The notes beneath the pieces are model-generated. The model was not told the DNA's origin, searched no databases, and worked only from the letters and a program-made list of their open reading frames with translations. Position numbers and translations under genes: made by a program. Of a stretch of 33,266 bases of DNA, positions 14,875 through 22,468 are shown piece by piece. Each line of letters opens with the position of its first letter. The stretch's first letter is position 1. The DNA is from an uncultured Lachnospiraceae bacterium (lineage in GTDB: Bacteria; Bacillota; Clostridia; Lachnospirales; Lachnospiraceae): contig CACZOG010000090.1 of NCBI GenBank assembly GCA_902782715.1, positions 1-33,266 on the forward strand. The letters are read 5' to 3'.

Positions 14875-15846
14875 TTATTCTTCTTCGGATTCAGTTCTCC
14901 AGGGATTGGCGGGATTAGGATCCGTGGGGTCCCACCCGCGTCTGGGGTCGTTTCCGTCTATCTTGACTGCTTCGGGCTTACCTAAAGGTCCGGGATTGTC
15001 GGGATCGTCATAGATCTCAACGATTGTTCCGACTTCACAGTTATCAAAGATCCATTTGGCATCTTCGGCCGTAAGTCTTATGCATCCGTGAGAACATACG
15101 GTTCCGAGTCTGTTGTATTCTCCCCAAAGAAGTGTGTCTTCAGCCCGTTTGTTATACATTACGGAATGGAACCAGATGTGACCGGTGATTCGTCTTGCAT
15201 ACTGACCTACCGTTCCCTGCTCGAATGCGAGCCATCTTGCGTTTCCGCCTAATGAGAACGATCCGATCGGAGTTGCGTTTCCGCTTGAACATACCATTGC
15301 TTTGTAAGGAACGGTGTAATTCCCGTCATCGTCCTTGGAATAGACCGTTACGGTGCAGGCTTTTCTGTTTATCTTAATATAATATGTGGCATCACCCGTT
15401 ACGGTTTTCGGAGGAGCGGTCGCATTTACGACCTGACCTTCAAATGCCATTCGTCCTTCTTTTTTACCGTAGTTTTTATAATGATTGTAAAGCTTTGTCT
15501 CATTGTTTCCGAATACGGCCACAACATCGGGATATGCATTTGCATAGAATTCGGCATCAAAGAGAGTCTTGTCTTTCATGACTTTAACGCTTCCGACCGT
15601 TTCGGTGGAATTCGCACAGGCTCTTCCTTCGTTTCGTCCGTAGGCATCATAATGTGCCCAGAGGTCTTTCTCATTGTATCCGAAATTGGCTTTAAGATCG
15701 GGATATGCGTCGGCATAGTAGATCGGGTCGAAGATTGTGCCGTCAGGCATGTTTAAAGGTGCAGCTGATGCAACCGTTCTTAAGTTGAAAACGAACGAGA
15801 ATGCGATAAGGCAGATCGCAATCCGTTTCAGTACTTTTGTTTTCAT
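14875..15846 (-). CDS. L,D-transpeptidase (YkuD) with two surface repeats
   Basis: This 323-residue secreted protein has a signal peptide (residues 1 to about 29, ending VASAAP). Two tandem repeats, about 38-76 and 95-132, share the pattern FD..YYA.AYPD..A.FG.NE..L..HY..YG..EGR and probably bind the cell surface or a partner. The YkuD catalytic domain follows (about 152-280) with H227 in IWFHSVMY and the active-site motif SHGCIRL (H253, C255). It should form or remodel 3-3 peptidoglycan crosslinks, or attach proteins to the wall. The C-terminal tail is rich in Pro, Asp and Glu. It is a lone minus-strand gene with an AGGAG site. Confidence 0.92.
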   Translation of the reverse strand: MKTKVLKRIAICLIAFSFVFNLRTVASAAPLNMPDGTIFDPIYYADAYPDLKANFGYNEKDLWAHYDAYGRNEGRACANSTETVGSVKVMKDKTLFDAEFYANAYPDVVAVFGNNETKLYNHYKNYGKKEGRMAFEGQVVNATAPPKTVTGDATYYIKINRKACTVTVYSKDDDGNYTVPYKAMVCSSGNATPIGSFSLGGNARWLAFEQGTVGQYARRITGHIWFHSVMYNKRAEDTLLWGEYNRLGTVCSHGCIRLTAEDAKWIFDNCEVGTIVEIYDDPDNPGPLGKPEAVKIDGNDPRRGWDPTDPNPANPWRTESEEE

Positions 15847-15906
15847 ACAGATCTCCTTAGATTATTTAATTTTCATTTTCTCTTTTACTCATTTATTCAC
15901 TTCTTT

Positions 15907-15935
15907 AATCTATCATATTTCTTTTATGTTTACAA
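15907..15935 (-). promoter_or_regulatory. Promoter of the L,D-transpeptidase gene
   Basis: On the minus strand, TTGTAA (15935-15930), a 17-bp spacer and TAGATT (15912-15907) form a good sigma-A-type site with TGA immediately before the -10. It leaves an A/T-rich leader of about 55 bases before the ATG at 15846. Confidence 0.65.
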
Positions 15936-15965
15936 TTGCAAAGAAAGGGGTACGACTTTTTAAAT
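15936..15965 (+). promoter_or_regulatory. Possible divergent promoter for the 16051 gene
   Basis: TTGCAA (15936-15941) lies 18 bp before TTAAAT (15960-15965). The -10 match is weak. It abuts the -35 of the transpeptidase promoter on the other strand, so the 204-base gap 15847-16050 is probably a compact divergent regulatory region. I see nothing else in it. Confidence 0.3.
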
Positions 15966-16050
15966 AGACTGTAAAAAATTATTATGATATCATTAAATGG
16001 TTGATTTAAAATCCCATAAAAAACGAGAAAAACAGTTTGGAGAAATACCG

Positions 16051-17664
16051 ATGGAAAACAGACCGATACTTAAAAACAGGGTTTATTTATATCTTACCGA
16101 ATTCTTTGCCGGAATGTCGGTAATGGCAGTGGAACTGGGTGCGAGCAGACTGCTTGCTCCGTATTTCAGTTCATCGCAGATCGTATGGACGATCATTATC
16201 GGAACGATCATGATAGCGATGGCTTTAGGCAATATCTACGGAGGAAGAGCTGCGGATAAGAACCCGAATCCCGACAGACTTTATGCAAGGATCATAATAG
16301 CGGCGATCTGGATCGCGGCGATTCCTGTTCTGGGCAAATACGTGATAATACTGATATCGGGACTTCTTATTTTCACCGTAAACAATAATTTCCTTATCGT
16401 GGCGGGATTTGTCGCATGTATGGTTATCTTCGTATTCCCTCTTTTCTTACTCGGAACGGTAACCCCTTCGCTTGTAAAATACACGGTCGACAATCTCGAC
16501 AACAACGGAAAACTTGTCGGAAATCTTAATGCCGCAAATACCATCGGAAGCATTATCGGTACCTTTGTGCCGACATTCATAAGCATTCCGGCAGTAGGAA
16601 CTTCGATCACGTTTCTTATTTTTGCGGGCATTCTTCTGATCCTCTGTCTCATCTACTTTATAACATCAAAGATCAGCATGAAAAAGATAAAGAGACTTCC
16701 CGTCGGAATGGTTATCTTTGTTCTCTGCTGCATATTCGGTCATAAAAGCAATTTTGCCTTCTGGCAGAACAACCTTATTTACGAGGGCGAGTCGATATAC
16801 AACTATCTTCAGGTATACGAGGATGATAAGGCAACATATTTTTCGACAAACGTTCTCTTCGGAATACAGTCTGTTTATCTTAAGGAAAAAGGCCTGACCG
16901 GATACTACTACGATTTTGCGATGGCGGCTCCTTTTATGAGTGCCGTAAACGAAAAAGATTCGCTCGACATCCTTATCCTCGGAAACGGAACGGGAACTTT
17001 CGCAACACAGTGCGAAAGATATTTTGACAAGGATCTGAACATTACGGGTGTTGAGATAGATGAAAAGATAACGAAACTTGCAAGGGAGTATTTCGAACTT
17101 CCCGAAGACGTCAAAGTCGTAACTTACGACGGAAGAGCATATCTTAATGCTTCGGATGAAAAGTTTGACGTTATCATGGTCGATGCATATCAGGACATTA
17201 CAATTCCTTTTCAGATGTCTTCAACGGAGTTTTTTACACTTGTAAAAGATCATCTTAAAGAAGACGGTGTAATGGTTGTTAACATGAACATGAAAAGTGA
17301 CGGGGAAGGAAGCATCAATCAGTATCTCTCCGATACGATCTCAGGTGTATTTTCAGAAGTATACGGGGCGGATACTTTCGGCTCGACCAACAGGGAACTT
17401 TTTGCATCGAATAATCCAAAGATGATGGAAGTTTTTAATGAAAACGTGGAACTGGAAGAAGATCCGGAGCTTTTATGGATGATGGGTAAAGTATCCGAGA
17501 GACTCACACCTTACGAAAGCGGCAGTTATGTGATGACCGATGACAAAGCTCCGGTTGAGCTTCTCGGAATGAAAGTCATCGATGAGATAATTCAGACGGA
17601 AGTTTCATATTACAAAGAGATATATAAGGACGGCGGGATCAAAGCCGTCATAGATAACTTATAA
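16051..17664 (+). CDS. Membrane-fused spermidine synthase-like protein
   Basis: This 537-residue protein fuses an N-terminal six- or seven-helix membrane region (about 10-240) to a cytoplasmic spermidine-synthase-like Rossmann domain (about 255-510). The membrane part has VELGASRLLAPYFSSSQIVWT and MALGNIYGGRAADK, typical of fused MFS/spermidine synthases. The soluble part has ILGNGTGTF, where the cofactor binds, then GVEID and VIMVDAY. Whether it makes a polyamine is unknown. The ATG at 16051 is chosen for its TTTGGAGAA site; an upstream ATG at 15997 lacks one. MATE exporter gene follows after 22 bases. Confidence 0.87.
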   Translation: MENRPILKNRVYLYLTEFFAGMSVMAVELGASRLLAPYFSSSQIVWTIIIGTIMIAMALGNIYGGRAADKNPNPDRLYARIIIAAIWIAAIPVLGKYVIILISGLLIFTVNNNFLIVAGFVACMVIFVFPLFLLGTVTPSLVKYTVDNLDNNGKLVGNLNAANTIGSIIGTFVPTFISIPAVGTSITFLIFAGILLILCLIYFITSKISMKKIKRLPVGMVIFVLCCIFGHKSNFAFWQNNLIYEGESIYNYLQVYEDDKATYFSTNVLFGIQSVYLKEKGLTGYYYDFAMAAPFMSAVNEKDSLDILILGNGTGTFATQCERYFDKDLNITGVEIDEKITKLAREYFELPEDVKVVTYDGRAYLNASDEKFDVIMVDAYQDITIPFQMSSTEFFTLVKDHLKEDGVMVVNMNMKSDGEGSINQYLSDTISGVFSEVYGADTFGSTNRELFASNNPKMMEVFNENVELEEDPELLWMMGKVSERLTPYESGSYVMTDDKAPVELLGMKVIDEIIQTEVSYYKEIYKDGGIKAVIDNL

Positions 17665-17686
17665 GATTTTCAGGGTTTTGGGTTAA

Positions 17687-19066
17687 ATGACACAGGAAGA
17701 GAAATTTAAAAAAATGACGACGGAACCTGTGCAGTCGCTTGTCGGAAAACTTGCGGTGCCGACTATCTTGAGCATGCTGGTCACGTCGTTTTACAATATG
17801 GTGGATACGTATTTCGTAGGCAAGATTAACACCTCCGCATCAGGTGCGGTAGGTGTTGTATTTTCGCTTATGGCGATCATACAGGCCTTCGGATTCATGT
17901 TCGGACACGGTTCTGGCAATTTCCTTGCAAGAAAACTCGGAGAGCAGAAAGAAGACGAAGCGGAAGTGATCGCCAATGCGGGATTCTTTTTCGCATTCTC
18001 CTTCGGCGTGATCTTTGCTGTCGTGGGACTTTTAAATCTTGACAGGCTTGCATATCTTTTAGGTTCGACCGACACGATCCTTCCGTATGCACGTTCATAC
18101 ATGGGACCGATCCTTATCGGCACGCCGTGGATGATGTCTTCGATAGTCTTAAACAACGAGATAAGATACCAGGGAAACGCCAAGACGGCGATGTTCGGGA
18201 TCATGGCGGGTGCGGTAATAAACATCGGACTCGATCCGCTTTTGATGTTCGTCTTTAAACTCGGTATCATGGGCGCGGCACTGGCAACGATAAGCGGTCA
18301 GCTGGTGAGTTTCTTCCTGCTTCTTTTGGCAACAAGAAGAGCCGGAAATATAAGGATCACTTTAAAAAGAAATCCTTTTGCTTTTAAATATCTCTGGGAG
18401 ATCGTTTCGGGCGGACTTCCTTCTTTATTCAGACAGGGTTTAGCGAGCATCTCCACGATAATGCTCAATACGGTTTCCAAAAATGTTGCGGGACCGGAGA
18501 TCGCGGATGCGGTCATAGCGGGCATGGCGATCGTAGGTAAGATAAGCATGTCGCTTAATTCCACGGTCATCGGATTCGGACAGGGCTTTCAGCCCGTGTG
18601 CAGCTTTAATTACGGTGCATCGAAATATAAGCGCGTAAAAGATGCTTTCTTATATTCCGTAAAAGTCTGTGCGGCGCTTATGTTTGCGGTAACGATCCTC
18701 TGCTTTGCTTTCGCACCTTACATTGTCGCACTTTTCAGAAAAGGCGATCCGATGGTAATAGAAGTCGGTTCGTTTGCACTTCGTGCACAGTGCATAACAT
18801 ACGTGTTCGGAGTGTGGATCATTTTAACGAACATGCTCCTTCAGGCTTCGGGCAGGGCATTCGGAGCAACGCTCATTTCATCCTGCCGTTCGGGACTCTG
18901 CTTTATTCCCGTGATCCTTATCCTTCCGCAGTTTTTCGGACTTACGGGTGTGCAGATATCACAGGCGGTTGCGGATATGATAGCTTTCTGCGTATCGCTT
19001 TTCGGGGGACTTTTCTTCTTAAAGAAGCTGGATGCGATGGAAAGAGAGAATGCAGCAGGCGAATAA
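17687..19066 (+). CDS. MATE-family multidrug/metabolite exporter
   Basis: This 459-residue protein is a full-length 12-helix MATE transporter with two MatE domains, exporting cationic compounds using a sodium or proton gradient. Family features include VGKLAVPTILSMLVTSFYN and MVDTYFVGKINTSASGAV in the first repeat, FGHGSGNFLARKLGE, and VIGFGQGFQPVCSFNYGA in the second. The Shine-Dalgarno is weak. It lies 22 bases after the spermidine-synthase-like gene and is probably co-transcribed, which suggests, without proof, that it exports that enzyme's product. No terminator is evident before the flavodiiron promoter. Confidence 0.93.
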   Translation: MTQEEKFKKMTTEPVQSLVGKLAVPTILSMLVTSFYNMVDTYFVGKINTSASGAVGVVFSLMAIIQAFGFMFGHGSGNFLARKLGEQKEDEAEVIANAGFFFAFSFGVIFAVVGLLNLDRLAYLLGSTDTILPYARSYMGPILIGTPWMMSSIVLNNEIRYQGNAKTAMFGIMAGAVINIGLDPLLMFVFKLGIMGAALATISGQLVSFFLLLLATRRAGNIRITLKRNPFAFKYLWEIVSGGLPSLFRQGLASISTIMLNTVSKNVAGPEIADAVIAGMAIVGKISMSLNSTVIGFGQGFQPVCSFNYGASKYKRVKDAFLYSVKVCAALMFAVTILCFAFAPYIVALFRKGDPMVIEVGSFALRAQCITYVFGVWIILTNMLLQASGRAFGATLISSCRSGLCFIPVILILPQFFGLTGVQISQAVADMIAFCVSLFGGLFFLKKLDAMERENAAGE

Positions 19067-19074
19067 AACCTTAG

Positions 19075-19103
19075 TGTTATATTTATTTTAAATATGGTAT
19101 AAT
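19075..19103 (+). promoter_or_regulatory. Extended -10 promoter of the flavodiiron gene
   Basis: TGG-TATAAT (19095-19103) is a perfect TG-extended -10, with TGTTAT (19075-19080) a weak -35 at 17 bp. It lies 35 bases before the ATG at 19138, which has a strong AAGGAGGGGG site. Confidence 0.6.
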
Positions 19104-19137
19104 AAGCACAATCTTTTGACCTAAGGAGGGGGATAAC

Positions 19138-20934
19138 ATGACAGTTACAAATGATATTAAATACGTGGGCGTTAACGACCATAAGATAGACCTTTTTGAA
19201 GGGCAGTATGATGTGCCCAACGGAATGGCATACAACTCATATCTGATCGTTGATGACAAGATCGCGATCATGGATACGGTTGATAAAAATTTCACGCATG
19301 AGTGGCTCGACAATGTGGAAAAGGCCCTTGCGGGAAGAAAACCCGATTACCTTGTTGTTCAGCATATGGAGCCGGATCATTCCGCAAATATAGTTAATTT
19401 CATGAACGCGTATCCGAATGCGACGATCGTTTCTTCATCAAAGGCATTTACGATGATGATGAATTTCTTCGGCAAAGATTTCGAAGACAGAAGAGTCGTT
19501 GTGGGCGAGGGAGATACCCTTTCACTCGGAAAGCATACTCTTAACTTCGTTACCGCACCCATGGTTCACTGGCCCGAAGTACTCATGACTTACGATTCAT
19601 GCGACAAAGTTCTTTTCTCGGCAGACGGCTTCGGTAAATTCGGTGCTCTCGATGTTGAAGAAGACTGGGCATGCGAGGCAAGACGCTACTACTTTGGGAT
19701 CGTAGGCAAATACGGCGCACAGGTTCAGGCTGTTCTTAAAAAAGCAGCTGGTCTTGATATACAAATCATATGTCCTCTTCACGGACCCGTTTTAAGCGAG
19801 AATCTGGGTTATTATCTTAACCTTTACAATATATGGTCATCATACGGTGTTGAAACAGACGGTATTTTCGTGGCATATACTTCCGTTTACGGTCATACGA
19901 AAAAAGCCGTTGAACTCCTTGTTGACAAGTTAAAAGCAAACGGATGTCCCAAAGTGGCCGTTGCGGATCTTGCAAGAGAAGATATGGCTGAGGCTGTTGA
20001 AGATGCATTCAGATACGGAAAGATCGTCCTTGCAACAACCACATACAATGCCGAGATATTCCCTTTCATGAGAGAGTTCATTAATCACCTTACCGAAAGA
20101 GGATTTAAGAACAAGACCATCGGACTTATCGAGAACGGTTCCTGGGCACCTCTTGCAGCAAAGACCATGAAGGGCATGCTCGAAGGATGCAAGAATTTAA
20201 CATTTACGGATACAACAGTTAAGATCCTTTCCGCTTTAAATGATGAGAGCAAGGCACAGATCGAAGCCATGGCAGACGAACTCTGCATGGATTACAAGGC
20301 ACAGAAATCCGAAACCGCAAACAAGAACGATCTGACGGCACTCTTTAAGATCGGATACGGACTTTATGTTGTTACTTCAAATGACGGAAAGAAAGACAAC
20401 GGTCTTATCGTCAATACGATCTCACAGGTTACAAGTTCGCCCAACCGTGTTGCGGTCTGCATCAACAAAGAAAACTATTCTCATCACGTGATCAAGCAGA
20501 CAGGCATCATGAATGTCAACTGTCTTTCGGTTGAGGCACCCTTCTCGGTATTCGAATCCTTCGGATTCCGTTCGGGAAGAAACGTTGACAAATTCGAGAA
20601 CGAAAAAGATTCGCTTCTTCGTTCCGACAACGGTCTCGTATTCCTTTCGAAATACATTAACGCATTCATGTCATTAAAGGTTGAGCAGTATGTAGATCTG
20701 GACACTCACGGAATGTTCATCTGTACGGTAACCGAAGCGAGAGTTCTTTCCGATAAGGAAACAATGACTTACACATACTATCAGGCAAACGTTAAACCCA
20801 AGCCCGAAACAGAAGGCAAGAAGGGTTATGTATGCAAGGTCTGCGGATATGTTTACGAAGGCGACGAACTTCCCGATGATTTCGTATGTCCTTTATGCAA
20901 ACACGGCGCAGCGGATTTTGAACCGATAGGATAA
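19138..20934 (+). CDS. Multidomain flavodiiron protein: diiron - flavodoxin - flavin reductase - rubredoxin
   Basis: This 598-residue cytoplasmic protein should reduce O2 to water (or NO to N2O) in anaerobes. The metallo-beta-lactamase-like diiron core (1-235) keeps the expected ligands: H76, E78, D80 in HMEPDHSAN, then H144, D163 and H215. A flavodoxin domain (about 242-385) has VAYTSVYGHTKKAVE. Residues about 397-550 form an FMN-binding flavin-reductase-like domain. The C-terminal rubredoxin (563-597) has VCKVCGYVYEG and CPLCKHG with C566, C569, C584 and C587. The fusion carries its own electron chain and may accept electrons straight from NAD(P)H, which is inference. It is a monocistronic gene between its own promoter and terminator. 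Confidence 0.95.
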   Translation: MTVTNDIKYVGVNDHKIDLFEGQYDVPNGMAYNSYLIVDDKIAIMDTVDKNFTHEWLDNVEKALAGRKPDYLVVQHMEPDHSANIVNFMNAYPNATIVSSSKAFTMMMNFFGKDFEDRRVVVGEGDTLSLGKHTLNFVTAPMVHWPEVLMTYDSCDKVLFSADGFGKFGALDVEEDWACEARRYYFGIVGKYGAQVQAVLKKAAGLDIQIICPLHGPVLSENLGYYLNLYNIWSSYGVETDGIFVAYTSVYGHTKKAVELLVDKLKANGCPKVAVADLAREDMAEAVEDAFRYGKIVLATTTYNAEIFPFMREFINHLTERGFKNKTIGLIENGSWAPLAAKTMKGMLEGCKNLTFTDTTVKILSALNDESKAQIEAMADELCMDYKAQKSETANKNDLTALFKIGYGLYVVTSNDGKKDNGLIVNTISQVTSSPNRVAVCINKENYSHHVIKQTGIMNVNCLSVEAPFSVFESFGFRSGRNVDKFENEKDSLLRSDNGLVFLSKYINAFMSLKVEQYVDLDTHGMFICTVTEARVLSDKETMTYTYYQANVKPKPETEGKKGYVCKVCGYVYEGDELPDDFVCPLCKHGAADFEPIG

Positions 20935-20957
20935 TATATTTTTTCATCACTGAATCG

Positions 20958-21004
20958 ATCACTCATACAGAGGGCCGCCGGCATTTTTGTATGAGTGATT
21001 TTTA
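20958..21004 (+). terminator. Intrinsic terminator after the flavodiiron gene
   Basis: A 12-bp perfect stem pairs ATCACTCATACA (20958-20969) with TGTATGAGTGAT (20988-20999) around an 18-base GC-rich loop, followed by TTTTT. The remaining gap to 21070 holds only the ECF-type promoter. Confidence 0.8.
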
Positions 21005-21018
21005 AAATAAAAATTTTT

Positions 21019-21050
21019 TGTAACATTTTTTTCTTACGCCTGTTTATATT
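21019..21050 (+). promoter_or_regulatory. Probable ECF-sigma autoregulatory promoter
   Basis: TGTAAC (21019-21024) followed by a T-run and, 16 bases on, TGTTTATATT. A TGTAAC/TGAAAC -35 with a following T-rich tract is typical of promoters read by ECF sigma factors, here directly before an ECF sigma gene. The -10 assignment is uncertain. Confidence 0.5.
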
Positions 21051-21070
21051 ACAGAAGGCAAGGTAAAACA

Positions 21071-21577
21071 ATGAGTATCGATACATCCAGGGACATGGAG
21101 GAAATATACTTAAGATATTGTATCCCCCTTAAAAAGTACGCCGTTTCGATATGCCACGATCCGATCCTTGCGGATGATCTGGTGAGCGAAACATTTTACA
21201 GGGCGATAAAAAATATCGATTCTTTTAAAGAAGGCAACCTGTTCGGATGGTTATGCACGATTGAGAAGAATGTATATTTCAACCATCTTAAGAAAAAAGA
21301 GAATATGAATGTTTCGCTTGATGACGAGAACTTCCCGGAATATGCTTCTTCAAGCAATGTCGAAGACGAGGTCATAAAGGCAGCAGAGAGGGCGAGATTA
21401 AAGAAGTGCATCGAATCGCTTTCCGAAACGGAGAGAGAAGTAGTCACATTAAGAACTCAGTCGGGCCTGTCCTTTAAAGAGATCGGAGATGTAATGCATA
21501 AGAGCGAGAACTGGGCAAGAGTTACATTCTACAGGTGCAAGGAAAAATTGAAAGGAATGATGAGCGATGAAGAATGA
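21071..21577 (+). CDS. ECF-type RNA polymerase sigma factor
   Basis: This 168-residue protein has the two-domain ECF layout. Region 2 (about 10-75) includes DPILADDLVSETFYRAIKNI and GWLCTIEKNVYFNHLKKK. Region 4 (about 110-160) includes LSETEREVVTLRTQSGLSFKEIG, with the HTH helix MHKSENWARVTFYRCKEKL. It directs RNA polymerase to a small stress or envelope regulon. Its 3' end overlaps the anti-sigma gene by 11 bases, the usual arrangement for a sigma factor held inactive by a membrane partner. The ATG has an AAGGCAAGG purine stretch upstream. Confidence 0.94.
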   Translation: MSIDTSRDMEEIYLRYCIPLKKYAVSICHDPILADDLVSETFYRAIKNIDSFKEGNLFGWLCTIEKNVYFNHLKKKENMNVSLDDENFPEYASSSNVEDEVIKAAERARLKKCIESLSETEREVVTLRTQSGLSFKEIGDVMHKSENWARVTFYRCKEKLKGMMSDEE

Positions 21578-22358
21578 AATATGTTATCTTATTGAGGATT
21601 TGATTCCGTCGTATATAGATGAGGTTGTTACGGATGAAAGCAAAAACATAATGGATGAGCATTTTAAGACTTGTAAGGAATGCAGGAAAAAGCTTGAAGC
21701 CATGAGGGGCGATGTGATCCCCGAGGCCGAAGTTAAGGATGCCGATCTTTATGACAAGGAACTGCTTAAGAAAGTCAGCGACAGCGTTAAGAAAAAGACC
21801 GACCGTTCAAATTATACGGCGATCGCTGCAATAGTTCTTGCGGTTATCATCTTTGCGGTCATGTTCCTTCCTTTTATTCCGGTTTCTCCTTCAAAACTTA
21901 CTGTCGATGTTCAGGTTGATACCGAGGAAAACGGCAAATTGCAGTTTGGCGACAGAAAAGGAAACTTTGAATACTGGACGGGCATATCAGATACGGCAGT
22001 CCTTCTTTATCCCGAAGACAAACAGAAGGAATTCGACGACATGACATTCAGGGAGATCACGGCTGAAGGAGCGGGAGACATGCTTATGGCTTTATCCGAT
22101 AAGTATGATTCCTTTGAAGGAATAAACGTTGTCAGAATAAGCAGCAGATATGTGATCAAAAGATACAGAACAACAGTTGAAACCGATCAGAACGGACAGA
22201 ACGTATTCGTTGTAAAAGGCGTAAGAACATCTCTTGCGGGAATGCTTCTTTCAGGCAGGGATTCCGAAAATACGGTTACCGTTATCAATTTCGACAAGTT
22301 TGATACGGTTACCTATAAGAAAACGGGCCCGAAAGCAAAAGTCCTCTGGAAAGAATAA
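21567..22358 (+). CDS. Membrane anti-sigma factor with zinc-finger (ZAS-like) N-terminus
   Basis: This 263-residue protein has an N-terminal zinc-binding anti-sigma motif: H32, C36 and C39 in EHFKTCKEC, with C6 as a likely fourth ligand. One membrane helix follows at about 83-104, then an extracytoplasmic domain of about 155 residues with no recognised family. The N-terminal part should bind the sigma factor inside the cell, and the outer domain should sense a signal that releases it. Overlap with the sigma gene supports the pairing. A terminator/promoter junction lies about 60 bases downstream. Confidence 0.9.
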   Translation: MKNEICYLIEDLIPSYIDEVVTDESKNIMDEHFKTCKECRKKLEAMRGDVIPEAEVKDADLYDKELLKKVSDSVKKKTDRSNYTAIAAIVLAVIIFAVMFLPFIPVSPSKLTVDVQVDTEENGKLQFGDRKGNFEYWTGISDTAVLLYPEDKQKEFDDMTFREITAEGAGDMLMALSDKYDSFEGINVVRISSRYVIKRYRTTVETDQNGQNVFVVKGVRTSLAGMLLSGRDSENTVTVINFDKFDTVTYKKTGPKAKVLWKE

Positions 22359-22391
22359 AGTTAAACTTAATTTCCGGCATTTGCGTAATCG

Positions 22392-22420
22392 TTGAGTTTC
22401 ACTTGTAAAATTGATATAAT
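22392..22420 (+). promoter_or_regulatory. Strong sigma-A-type promoter of the sugar-sensing operon
   Basis: TTGAGT (22392-22397), a 17-bp spacer, and TGA-TATAAT (22412-22420): a perfect TG-extended -10 with correct spacing. The predicted start near 22427 lies inside the left arm of the hairpin that terminates the upstream anti-sigma transcript. Confidence 0.75.
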
Positions 22421-22457
22421 ATGGTGCGAAAGCGTAATCTTTCGCACCATTTTTTTA
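22421..22457 (+). terminator. Terminator of the sigma/anti-sigma unit overlapping the next promoter
   Basis: A 12-bp perfect stem pairs ATGGTGCGAAAG (22421-22432) with CTTTCGCACCAT (22439-22450) around CGTAAT, followed by seven T. Transcripts from upstream form the full hairpin, while those from the promoter at 22392-22420 start within its left arm and keep only about 7 bp. Confidence 0.85.
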
Positions 22458-22468
22458 TCGGAGCCAAA

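Noticed and set aside
22421..22468. Upstream start for the polytopic membrane protein
   Set aside because: The ATG is in the terminator stem just after the -10, before the predicted start of transcription, and adds a basic non-hydrophobic segment; the ATG at 22469 has a GGAG site.
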